A stretch of 64,000 nt of DNA from Bifidobacterium phasiani. GTDB taxonomy: Bacteria > Actinomycetota > Actinomycetes > Actinomycetales > Bifidobacteriaceae. Positions 34,559 through 42,186 of the stretch are shown one piece after another (position 1 is the first letter of the stretch; the number at the start of each line of letters is the position of its first letter). Under the pieces are notes generated by a model. The model saw only the letters and a list, made by a program, of their open reading frames with translations. It did not search any database and was not told the DNA's origin. Location: contig NZ_JAHBBD010000011.1 of the NCBI RefSeq assembly GCF_019331775.1, positions 17,431 to 81,430 on the forward strand, in the 5' to 3' direction. Made by a program: the position numbers and the translations under genes.

Positions 34559-35491
34559 ATGCCGATGAACAGCAGCTTTCTTGACAACCCGCGCTCCGAG
34601 CGCGTCCGCCGCGTCGCCGAACTGTCGAACCGCAAGGCGCGCGAGCGCGCCGGCCGCTTCGCCATCGAGGGGCCGCAGTCCGTGCGCGAGGCGGTGCGGT
34701 ACGCCCCGGGCGTCATCCGCGACCTCTACGTCGCCTGCGACGCCGACCGCTTCGCCGGGCGGCGGTCCGCGGACGACGCGCCGGTCCCGGCGACGTTCGC
34801 CCCGATCGTGGCGCAGGCGCTGGAGCGGGGGATCTACGTCCACCTGTGCGACCGTTTGGTGCTCGACCGGATGAGCCGCGACGCGCAGGGCATCCTCGCC
34901 GTCGGCGACGTGGCGGCGATGCGGCGCGATTTCGGCGCGCTCTCGGACGACGGCACGGCGGGCGGGGACGCCGCGGACGGGAACGCGACCGGCGGCGCCG
35001 CGCCGGACCTGGTCGCCGCGTTCTGGCAGGTGCGCGACCCGGGCAACGCCGGCACGGTGATCCGTGCGGCCGACGCGGCCGGATGCCGGGCCGTCGTGTT
35101 CGTCGACGAATGCGTCGACATGCTCAACCCCAAGGTGATCCGCTCCACGGCCGGCTCGTTGTTCCACCTGCCGGTGCTGACGATGGGCACCGACGGCTTC
35201 CTGGCATGGTGCGCCGGGCGCGGCCTGCGCATCGTCGCCGCCGACGTGTACGGCACGCCCGGCCGCAGGCCGGAGTCCCTGCCCGCGCTGCTCGCCGGCG
35301 AGGCCGGGCCGGGCGCCGGGGGAGAGGCGCGCGCCGTGCTGTTCGGCAACGAGGCGCGCGGCCTGCCCGCCGACATCCTCGCACGCGTGGACCGCATCGT
35401 CTCGATACCGATCTACGGCAGGGCCGAATCCCTCAACCTCGGCACCAGCGCCGCCGTCATGCTGATGAGCCTGGCTATGTCGAGTCGCTAG
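34559..35491 (+). CDS. SpoU/TrmH-family RNA 2'-O-methyltransferase
   Basis: 310 residues. The N-terminal RNA-binding part includes RKARERAGRFAIEGPQSVRE. The C-terminal SPOUT knot carries the three family motifs: RDPGNAGTVIRAADAAG (motif 1), LFGNEARGLP (motif 2) and IPIYGRAESLNLGTSAA (motif 3). It methylates a ribose in rRNA or tRNA using S-adenosylmethionine; the modified base is unknown. A short Gly/Ala/Asp-rich insert (about residues 135-155) separates the halves. ATG 34559 or ATG 34565 may be used. The downstream ABC ATPase gene is convergent. Confidence 0.9.
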   Translation: MPMNSSFLDNPRSERVRRVAELSNRKARERAGRFAIEGPQSVREAVRYAPGVIRDLYVACDADRFAGRRSADDAPVPATFAPIVAQALERGIYVHLCDRLVLDRMSRDAQGILAVGDVAAMRRDFGALSDDGTAGGDAADGNATGGAAPDLVAAFWQVRDPGNAGTVIRAADAAGCRAVVFVDECVDMLNPKVIRSTAGSLFHLPVLTMGTDGFLAWCAGRGLRIVAADVYGTPGRRPESLPALLAGEAGPGAGGEARAVLFGNEARGLPADILARVDRIVSIPIYGRAESLNLGTSAAVMLMSLAMSSR

Positions 35492-35617
35492 ATGGACTGT
35501 TACCGACGACTCCGGACGTTCGGAGACGTTCGTTCACGCGGATGTTCCGGCCGTTCGCCCGTTGGTCCGTCGTCGGCCTCGGGGCGTTCGCGGCCATCCG
35601 TCCGCGCCTGTCCACAA

Positions 35618-36253
35618 TCAGCCGTCCATGGTCAGTCTTCCCTGGTCCATGACGCACATCCGGTCGACGATCTCGGTGATCTCCATCTCGTGATGTGAGG
35701 CGATGAGTATCGTCCGGCCCTGTTCGCGCTGGCGCCGCATCTCTTCCATGAAGGCATGCACGGCGTAACGGTCCAGGCCGTTGGTCGGCTCGTCGAGCAG
35801 GATGATCCGCTGGTGTTCCATCAAAGCCTGGACGATGGCGAGCTTCTGCCGCATGCCCATCGAGAATGAACGCACCTTGTCGTCACGATGTTCGACCAGC
35901 TCGAACAACGTGAGCAGCCGGATGGTCTCGGCCTCGTCGAAGTCCCCGTTGATTTCGGCGAGGTCCGTCAGATTCTGCCATGCGGTCCGATGGTTGGCGA
36001 ACCCGGGTGTCTCGATGATGATGCCGATGCGCTCGGGCAGTCTGCGGTTGAACTCCACGGGCCTGTCATCGATTGAGACGTACCCCGAGGTCGGTCTGAT
36101 GAATCCACAGATCGCCCGCAGCAGCATGGTTTTACCCGACCCATTGGCGCCGGTGACGCCGTAGATGACGCCCGGCTCGAACTCCGCCTCAACGCGGTCC
36201 AGCACGGTTTTGCGACGAATGACCTTGGTCAGCGCATGGATGCGTACGTTCAT
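35618..36253 (-). CDS. ABC-2-type exporter ATP-binding protein
   Basis: 211 residues, a short single ABC domain as in bacteriocin-immunity or antibiotic exporters. Walker A GANGSGKTM, signature FSMGMRQKL, Walker B IILLDEPTNGLD, switch His in ASHHEM. It is the last gene of a minus-strand run with three membrane proteins (36264-38419) and would energise them. ATG 36253 is set by AAGGAG immediately upstream. GC content is ordinary for the chromosome. Confidence 0.88.
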   Translation of the reverse strand: MNVRIHALTKVIRRKTVLDRVEAEFEPGVIYGVTGANGSGKTMLLRAICGFIRPTSGYVSIDDRPVEFNRRLPERIGIIIETPGFANHRTAWQNLTDLAEINGDFDEAETIRLLTLFELVEHRDDKVRSFSMGMRQKLAIVQALMEHQRIILLDEPTNGLDRYAVHAFMEEMRRQREQGRTILIASHHEMEITEIVDRMCVMDQGRLTMDG

Positions 36254-36263
36254 GTCCACTCCT

Positions 36264-36923
36264 TCAGATGATGTCCAGATGGTGATACAGGGCCGCATTG
36301 ATGGCGGCCGAGATGCAGGTCAGCAGGGCGAGCGCCGGCACCCAGCATGGCACTTGCGTTCCCGGCACGACTCCGAGGAACATGCGCTGCACGCCCGGTA
36401 TGCCGGCGCACGCCGCCGCCATCAGCAGGGGCACGAGATATCCCGCCGCGCGATTGCCGGCCATGCAGCCGATGTTCGTGACCGTCAGCGCGACCGACAA
36501 CGACCACCAGGCGCAGCACGCACCGGCCAGCATCGCGCCCATATCGTCGACCTTGACCAGCAGGAAGGTCGCCGCAAGCTGGGGGAGCGTGAACGCCGCG
36601 GAATACGCCACGACGATCGCGCCATAGCGCAGCAGACGCCGCCGGTCGCGCCCCATCCTGATGGCGGACATCGGATCGGCGCGGCGCAGGTACTCCGTGG
36701 GGCGCTCGAGCGCCAGGGCCGTGCCGAACACCATGAACGACAGCGCCGTCGAGTTGTCGGCGAGCATGGACTCGCCGGCGAACCGGGGTGCGCGGAACAT
36801 GCCGAGGAACGTCCCGGTGTCCGGCTCGTGGTTGAAATACCATGCCAGGACGAACAGGTAGGGAATCAGCAGCACCGCATGGTAGGGCAGTGCGTGGAAC
36901 GTATGGCTCGATGACGGACGCAT
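36264..36923 (-). CDS. Membrane protein, putative ABC exporter subunit (third)
   Basis: 219 residues with about six hydrophobic segments (from AVLLIPYLFVLAWYF near residue 16 to WVPALALLTCISAAI near the C terminus) and no extracellular domain of note. No family was recognised by eye. Its place between another membrane protein and the ATPase, with 10-base spacing to the ATPase gene, argues that it is an ABC-2-like permease subunit. The start is supported by GGGGGAGG on the minus strand. Confidence 0.65.
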   Translation of the reverse strand: MRPSSSHTFHALPYHAVLLIPYLFVLAWYFNHEPDTGTFLGMFRAPRFAGESMLADNSTALSFMVFGTALALERPTEYLRRADPMSAIRMGRDRRRLLRYGAIVVAYSAAFTLPQLAATFLLVKVDDMGAMLAGACCAWWSLSVALTVTNIGCMAGNRAAGYLVPLLMAAACAGIPGVQRMFLGVVPGTQVPCWVPALALLTCISAAINAALYHHLDII

Positions 36924-36927
36924 GTTC

Positions 36928-37623
36928 CTACCTCCCCCGGTGGTCCGTGCGCTGGCAGGCGACCAGGTTGGCGACCGTCAGCGTCGCGACGAGCCCTAGA
37001 AACGCGGGCGCCTTGTCACGGATCAGAGAACCGGCGTCGGCCAGCGGTTCGAGGAAGAAGAACAGCGCCTCGCCCACCCACTGGTTCCATGTCGAGAACA
37101 ACCATCCCGACAGTCCGAACATGACCATGAACGGCGGTGCGGCGTATCCCCAGGGCACGCCGCAGTTGACGACGAGATTCGCCGTCAGACCGATGAGGGC
37201 CAGCTCCATGACCATCTGCACCGCCGCCACGGCGGCTACGATCAGAGCATTGCGGTCGCAAGGCCGGCGCTCGACCACGAACTCCACGACCCCATAGGTC
37301 GCCAGCAACGGCAGGACGGCGAGCACGGCGCTCAGCGCCATCCAACGTAGATTGACGCCCAGCGCGCGCGAAGGGTCCGCTCTGACACGCTCCAGCGCCG
37401 TATACCGCACCGAGCCGAAGCACAACAGCAGCAGGTAGGGCGGCACCACCTGATAGCCGAACAGGTTCACGTTGATCAGGGTCTCGTATTCCAGACCACG
37501 CGTGGCGTCGGACATCAGCGCCATCGACGAGAACAGCGTCGCCACGGCGGCGCACACGGCCAGCGCCAGCCAGACCAGGGGGTGCGCGCGTGCGAGGACG
37601 GCGAACACGTTACGACACGTCAC
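36928..37623 (-). CDS. Membrane protein, putative ABC exporter subunit (second)
   Basis: About 231 residues, beginning MTCRNVFAVLARAHPLVW if the GTG at 37623 is used; GGGAGG lies six bases upstream. An ATG at 37641 in the same frame is the alternative. About six hydrophobic helices (for example VWLALAVCAAVATLFSSMAL and the C-terminal APAFLGLVATLTVANLV). The start overlaps the end of the preceding membrane-protein gene by 14 bases, so translation is coupled. It resembles ABC-2 permeases in layout only. Confidence 0.65.
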   Translation of the reverse strand: MTCRNVFAVLARAHPLVWLALAVCAAVATLFSSMALMSDATRGLEYETLINVNLFGYQVVPPYLLLLCFGSVRYTALERVRADPSRALGVNLRWMALSAVLAVLPLLATYGVVEFVVERRPCDRNALIVAAVAAVQMVMELALIGLTANLVVNCGVPWGYAAPPFMVMFGLSGWLFSTWNQWVGEALFFFLEPLADAGSLIRDKAPAFLGLVATLTVANLVACQRTDHRGR

Positions 37624-38419
37624 GATGCGCCTCCCATGCATACACGCCGCCCACAACCAGCGCCAGAACCGGCAGGGTAAGGGCGGCTCCGGCCACGCAG
37701 TTCGGTGCGTTGGCGACGCGCAGCTCCAGGAACGTGATGAAGCTCCAGCCCGCATGTCCAGGGACGTCGGAGACGACCCACACCAGATAGGAGACGATGA
37801 ACGGGATCGGCACTTCCAGATAGCGGCGGCGGGTGAAGAACGACGCGCATACCGCCAGATCGGCGCACAGGCCGGAAAGCACGAACACATACAGGAGAGT
37901 GAGCACCAACAGCAGGATCTGGTTGCGGCAGTACAGACCGTAGACCCATGAATCCGACGTGATGAGCGGATAGTATTCGCTCGATCTCTGGACGCCGTCC
38001 ACGAACTCCATATGTGGTTCCCGGATGACGGCGATGACCAGGCTCGTCATCAGTGGCAGTGACCCGCCGAGACCGCCGGCAACGAATCCCGAACCCAGGC
38101 ACAAGCGTAGCACCGTCGCACGCGATTGACGCGCCAGCAGCATCGGCAGGCGGCCCGATAGCCGCTCTCCTGCGTATACGCTGCCGCCGGCCAGCGCGGC
38201 GAGGAATGGCAGCAGCATCAGATACAGCACGGACCCTTGGCCGAAATAGTTGAACAACAGCATGTAGTTGAAGAAGTTCGGGTTGATGTCCGGCAGCACC
38301 CACACCGGCCGGAACGCCGTACGGTACTGGACGACAAGCACACCGATGGTGATTGCGATGATGACCAACCATCGGGGGCCCGTCAGACAGGAGACGAGTT
38401 GTCGTCGTAACAATGCCAC
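37610..38419 (-). CDS. Membrane protein, putative ABC exporter subunit (first)
   Basis: 269 residues, about six helices. The first helix (PRWLVIIAITIGVLVVQY) is followed by a large loop (FRPVWVLPDINPNFFNY), then SVLYLMLLPFLAALAGGSVY and GERLSGRLPMLLARQSR, a pattern seen in ABC-2 permeases of antibiotic or lantibiotic exporters. The start is GTG 38419 with AAGGGGG upstream. It opens the four-gene exporter run and is transcribed divergently from the secreted-protein gene at 38623. Confidence 0.65.
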   Translation of the reverse strand: MALLRRQLVSCLTGPRWLVIIAITIGVLVVQYRTAFRPVWVLPDINPNFFNYMLLFNYFGQGSVLYLMLLPFLAALAGGSVYAGERLSGRLPMLLARQSRATVLRLCLGSGFVAGGLGGSLPLMTSLVIAVIREPHMEFVDGVQRSSEYYPLITSDSWVYGLYCRNQILLLVLTLLYVFVLSGLCADLAVCASFFTRRRYLEVPIPFIVSYLVWVVSDVPGHAGWSFITFLELRVANAPNCVAGAALTLPVLALVVGGVYAWEAHRDVS

Positions 38420-38580
38420 GATTCCCCCTTACTGTCATGAGTTCTCAATCATTTCTTGAAGAACGGTTATCCCAACTGTATGACTGATTCGAACCCAAAT
38501 ATGATGCGTTGGCAAAAAACAGTAAAAGCGGTGCACAAATGTTGTAGACCGACATTATCGATCGATATGGTTGAGGATTT

Positions 38581-38612
38581 ATTGTCAGTATTACCCACAC
38601 AAATATGACAAT
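38581..38612 (+). promoter_or_regulatory. Inverted repeat ahead of the secreted-protein gene
   Basis: ATTGTCA (38581-38587) and TGACAAT (38606-38612) are a seven-base inverted repeat with an 18-base AT-rich spacer, ending next to the GAGG ribosome site. It could be a response-regulator site or part of the promoter (TTGTCA as a -35). Confidence 0.3.
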
Positions 38613-38622
38613 GAGGTCAACG

Positions 38623-39045
38623 ATGAAAGGAATAATTCGCAAAGTCGTGGGTGTTGTTGCGATGGCCGTTTCGATACTGTCGTTTGCATTTGTTATTCCC
38701 GCATATGCCGGGAATAGCGGAGACAGTGGCTGGACGTTTAGTCTAAGTCCTGTTCATGGCATCGGAAGAACCGGGCAGCGTCAGAAGCAAGACTACACAC
38801 CCAGCTATGTAAAGCTCAATAGCAAGTCCGACGGTGGTACCGCATGGGCTTGGATTGAGCGAACATATCAGAATCCCGATGTACACTCACAGGTCCGTAT
38901 CATTGATGTCGGAAAAGATGCAAAAATTTCCAACGACGCTTTTGATATGTACGGGAGAGTGCAAGTCTCTGCATGTATTCAAAATTCTGTGACGCATAGT
39001 GGATATGTCGCCGTTTCGGGATTGTGGAGTCCCGATTCCGTGTGA
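38623..39045 (+). CDS. Secreted DUF2712-like small protein (bacteriocin-type candidate)
   Basis: 140 residues, AT-rich codon use. The signal peptide MKGIIRKVVGVVAMAVSILS plus hydrophobic continuation is cleaved after PAYA (about residue 29), leaving a 111-residue mature protein that starts GNSGDSGWTF. The mature part is rich in Ser, Gly, Asn and aromatic residues, has one Cys, and ends SGLWSPDSV. The pattern of a Gly-rich start, an AWAWIERTY core and a GYVAVSGLW end resembles DUF2712 and, loosely, lactococcin-972-type secreted proteins. Both are small exported proteins found beside ABC transporters. ATG 38623 has GAGG six bases upstream. It faces a divergent exporter operon and a convergent two-component system. 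Confidence 0.7.
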   Translation: MKGIIRKVVGVVAMAVSILSFAFVIPAYAGNSGDSGWTFSLSPVHGIGRTGQRQKQDYTPSYVKLNSKSDGGTAWAWIERTYQNPDVHSQVRIIDVGKDAKISNDAFDMYGRVQVSACIQNSVTHSGYVAVSGLWSPDSV

Positions 39046-39056
39046 GTTGCATTGCC

Positions 39057-40217
39057 TTATGGACGTAGCGGAACGATGGCGTAAAGTGTCCATGTACTAA
39101 TGTGGATGCCGTATGTCATCGTTCCGCCATTCTTTTCAATCAATCGCTGAAAATATCGTAATCCATGCCCTTTGTGTCGTTTATGGGAATCGTTGGCTTC
39201 GGTGGTATTGATTTGCGTAATTGTGCAGTTATTTGAATTAATTAATATGGATATTTCATATTCTGACTGACAAGATGCATGTCGAGTAATGTTGGTGAAT
39301 ATTTCCCGTAATAATTCTATAACAAGAGTCGTTGTAGCCGAATCGACGTGAATCTGGGCGGCTTCTACGAATGTTTGTATGTTTACTCTGCCGTTTATGC
39401 CGGCGGCGACAAGAGCATCATTGCCTTGCCTTGCAATAGAGCGTATATCGTATATAAAGTTATTGTTATTGTGTTTCAACCTTTTATATGATGCATCGCC
39501 GTCAAGTGAATCAATCAATCGGTGTATATCAGTTAGTGCATTGGTTGCCCATTCGTTGATTTCGGTCCATGGCTGGTTATCATTATTCAAACCTAGACGC
39601 ATTTGCCGCTGTGCTGTACGGGCTATCAGAGAAAGTTCTCCTGTGACAGAGTCGTGAATGGTGTTGGCGATAGTTTCATCATGCTGCAGTAAATGTGCTT
39701 GGTGCCGAAGCTTTTCTTGAGTGTGAATATTTTCTATTTTATGATGTTGCCATCTCGCTGCGTATCCGACAATACCCGGTAGGGATGTAATTATGATAAA
39801 GGTAAATAAGGTGTAGCGACTGTTGTCGATACTGGTGTGCCAGCAATCCATACCGATTCCAACTATGTATGTTCCCGTATAGGATATGACGGTATTAATA
39901 ATGTGTTTTTCATATGCGATTAGTCCGAGCGCTAGCGATATTGTCGCATATGTGGCGAGTATGTTTCCGCCAGCCTGATGAGAAGCTATTATCTCCAACA
40001 ACAGTGTAATAAGCAGACAAGATGTTGGATGATAAGTAATTACCAAGACGACCAACATCTGAATTACCGCTAATAGTGCAGCGACTTCATGTGGTGGAGG
40101 AGTGATTGCATATGCTATGGATGAGATGGCAAGAGCCGTAATCGTCAACACTGTATATGTGGATCGCTTGCACCGGCTAACGATCCAGTGCCGGACATCG
40201 ATATTTGCGTTATTCAT
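39057..40217 (-). CDS. Sensor histidine kinase of NarL/DesK type
   Basis: 386 residues. The N-terminal ~150 residues form about six membrane helices with little outside. The dimerisation/phospho-acceptor box is NTIHDSVTGELSLIAR (His188), the HDxxxxxL form of the HisKA_3 family. The ATP-binding domain has REIFTNITRHA (N box) and GHGLRYFQRLIEKNGG (G box). It pairs with the response regulator immediately upstream on the same strand (6-base gap). GC content is roughly 40% against about 65% or more around it, so it was probably acquired horizontally. The start at 40217 has AAGGTG nearby. Confidence 0.88.
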   Translation of the reverse strand: MNNANIDVRHWIVSRCKRSTYTVLTITALAISSIAYAITPPPHEVAALLAVIQMLVVLVITYHPTSCLLITLLLEIIASHQAGGNILATYATISLALGLIAYEKHIINTVISYTGTYIVGIGMDCWHTSIDNSRYTLFTFIIITSLPGIVGYAARWQHHKIENIHTQEKLRHQAHLLQHDETIANTIHDSVTGELSLIARTAQRQMRLGLNNDNQPWTEINEWATNALTDIHRLIDSLDGDASYKRLKHNNNNFIYDIRSIARQGNDALVAAGINGRVNIQTFVEAAQIHVDSATTTLVIELLREIFTNITRHASCQSEYEISILINSNNCTITQINTTEANDSHKRHKGHGLRYFQRLIEKNGGTMTYGIHISTWTLYAIVPLRP

Positions 40218-40223
40218 CGGGTA

Positions 40224-40916
40224 TCACCTTGGAGTCAGCCACCTTGCAATAGCCTGTCGTGCGGTTTTGGCCCCCAGCTTGGCCAGTATGTTATGCATGT
40301 GCCGTCTCACCGTTGCTTCGGCTATGTTGAGTTCCTCGGCGATTTGACGGTCCGTCAGACCGCTATCGGCAGCCAGATTGATTATCTCTTCTTCTCGCGA
40401 GGTCAATAGCTGTTGGTGTGGTCGTTCGTTGCTGACTCGTGTGTAAGCGACTGCGGAACTCTCGAATCCATCGAGCGCTTGGCTTTGTAATACTGTATTG
40501 ATTGACCGGATGATGGCTTGTTCGTCGTTCTTGCTGGTGATGCCCTGTGCTCCCGCATACACGGCTTGTTCTCTGTATCTATGAAGAGAGAAGCTTGTCA
40601 TTGCGAGAATGGGCACACGCCATGTTTGTTCTCGAATACGACGACAGATGGAGGGGCCTTGCATGCGTTCCATGGACATATCCAACAGAAGCAGGTCTAT
40701 GGTGCCGTCGCAGGCAAGACAGCGTTCTATGGTTTCCCGTTCAGAGGAACATGTCCAAATTACATACGAGCGGGGAATATTACGCTCGACAAGATCTCGT
40801 AGAGATTCGAGAGAACGTTCGTCGTTATCGGTAATGGCTATTCTGTGTCGGTATTGCTGAGCGACATGCATCGTGGCGTCTGGACCGTTTATGGAATGCA
40901 CTGGCCGTGGCTTCAT
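40224..40916 (-). CDS. LuxR/NarL-family response regulator
   Basis: About 230 residues. The receiver domain has acidic residues in AITDNDERS, the phosphorylated aspartate in IDLLLLDMSM (about Asp79) and the conserved lysine in ITSKND. The C-terminal GerE/LuxR helix-turn-helix starts LLTSREEEIINLAADSG and contains DRQIAEELNIAEATVRRHMH. ATG 40916 (GGGG upstream) was chosen over ATG 40928, which lacks a ribosome site. It is cotranscribed with the kinase, and its codon use is equally AT-rich. Likely targets are the adjacent exporter and secreted-protein promoters in the 38420-38622 gap. Confidence 0.9.
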   Translation of the reverse strand: MKPRPVHSINGPDATMHVAQQYRHRIAITDNDERSLESLRDLVERNIPRSYVIWTCSSERETIERCLACDGTIDLLLLDMSMERMQGPSICRRIREQTWRVPILAMTSFSLHRYREQAVYAGAQGITSKNDEQAIIRSINTVLQSQALDGFESSAVAYTRVSNERPHQQLLTSREEEIINLAADSGLTDRQIAEELNIAEATVRRHMHNILAKLGAKTARQAIARWLTPR

Positions 40917-41112
40917 GATGTTCCCCATTGAAGCAGAGTCGAAATACGAAAAGTATTATATACCGTGAATGGCTGCATGCCTGCGTTATGCAGAAGGCAC
41001 GGCGATCGTTTATGCCTATGTCGAGTCGCTTTGGGAGAATGTGAAGTCGGTAAACGCGGGGATTGCGCCGTTTTGCGGCGTTCCCGGCGCAGATGGACAG
41101 GAAAGGGAACTC

Positions 41113-42180
41113 GTGACACAGCAAGTGGTGTTCGATGCCCAGGCCGTGACCGACGCGGTCGCCGAGGGCATCGCGAGGATTGAGAGCGCCTCGAGCACGG
41201 AGGAGCTGAAGGCCATCAAGACCCGGTACGCGGGCGCCGAATCCGCGATGACGCTGGCCAGCAAGGCCATCGGATCGCTGCCCGCCGACCGCAAGAAGGA
41301 CGCCGGCAAGCTCATGGGCAAGCTGCGCGCCGACTTCGGCCGCGCGTTCGGCGCCAAGGAGGCCGCGCTCAAGGCCGAGGAGGAGTCCCGCGCGCTGCTC
41401 GCCGAAACCGTCGACATGACGCTGCCGGTGCGCCGCAAGCCGCTGGGCGCCCGCCATCCGCTGTCCAAGGTCATGGAGGACTGGGAGGACTTCTTCGTCT
41501 CGATGGGCTGGCGCATCTCCAGCGGCCCCGAGGTGGAGACCGAATGGTACGACTTCGACGCGCTGAACTTCGGCCCCGACCACCCCGCCCGCCAGATGCA
41601 GGACACCTTCTACGTCAAGGGCACGCAGGCGCGCGACGCCGCCGGCTTCGTCGGCTCCAACATGGTGCTGCGCACGCAGACCTCGTCCGACCAGGTGCGC
41701 GCGCTGCTCGAGTACGGCGTGCCGCTGTACATCGCCTCGCCGGGCCGCGTGTTCCGCACCGACGAGCTGGACGCCACGCACACCCCGGTGTTCCACCAGT
41801 GCGAGGCGCTCGCGGTCGACAAGCACCTGACGATGGCCGACCTCAAGGGCGTGCTCGACAAGCTCGCCGTCGCGATGTTCGGCCCCGAGGCCAGGACCCG
41901 CCTGCGCCCGAGCTACTTCCCCTTCACCGAGCCGAGCGCCGAGCTCGACCTGTGGTTCCCCGACAAGAAGGGCGGCCCTGGCTGGCTGGAATGGGGCGGC
42001 TGCGGCATGGTGAACCCGAACGTGCTCAAGTCCGCCGGCCTGGACCCGGAGGTGTACACCGGCTTCGCGTTCGGCATGGGCATCGAGCGCACGGTGCTGC
42101 TGCGCCATGACATCAACGACATGCACGACCTCGTCGAGGGCGACGTGCGATTCAGCAAGCAATTCGTGATGGGGGAGTGA
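41113..42180 (+). CDS. pheS: Phenylalanyl-tRNA synthetase alpha subunit
   Basis: 355 residues, class II synthetase. The helical tRNA-binding arm (residues about 10-100) precedes the catalytic domain with GWRISSGPEVETEWYDFDAL, LRTQTSSDQVRAL and motif 3 in GFAFGMGIERTVLLRH. It charges tRNA-Phe as an alpha2beta2 enzyme with PheT. GTG 41113 is supported by AAAGGGA and gives the usual length. A six-base gap to pheT indicates one operon. Confidence 0.96.
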   Translation: MTQQVVFDAQAVTDAVAEGIARIESASSTEELKAIKTRYAGAESAMTLASKAIGSLPADRKKDAGKLMGKLRADFGRAFGAKEAALKAEEESRALLAETVDMTLPVRRKPLGARHPLSKVMEDWEDFFVSMGWRISSGPEVETEWYDFDALNFGPDHPARQMQDTFYVKGTQARDAAGFVGSNMVLRTQTSSDQVRALLEYGVPLYIASPGRVFRTDELDATHTPVFHQCEALAVDKHLTMADLKGVLDKLAVAMFGPEARTRLRPSYFPFTEPSAELDLWFPDKKGGPGWLEWGGCGMVNPNVLKSAGLDPEVYTGFAFGMGIERTVLLRHDINDMHDLVEGDVRFSKQFVMGE

Positions 42181-42186
42181 TTACCC

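Noticed and set aside
38445..38642. A 65-codon minus-strand frame with two hydrophobic stretches between the exporter and the secreted-protein gene
   Set aside because: It starts at TTG without a ribosome site, overlaps the 5' end of the secreted-protein gene, and covers the whole space needed for divergent promoters.
40929..41112. T-box or other riboswitch in the pheS leader
   Set aside because: No T-box sequence (TGGNACCGCG type) or other recognised aptamer motif was found.
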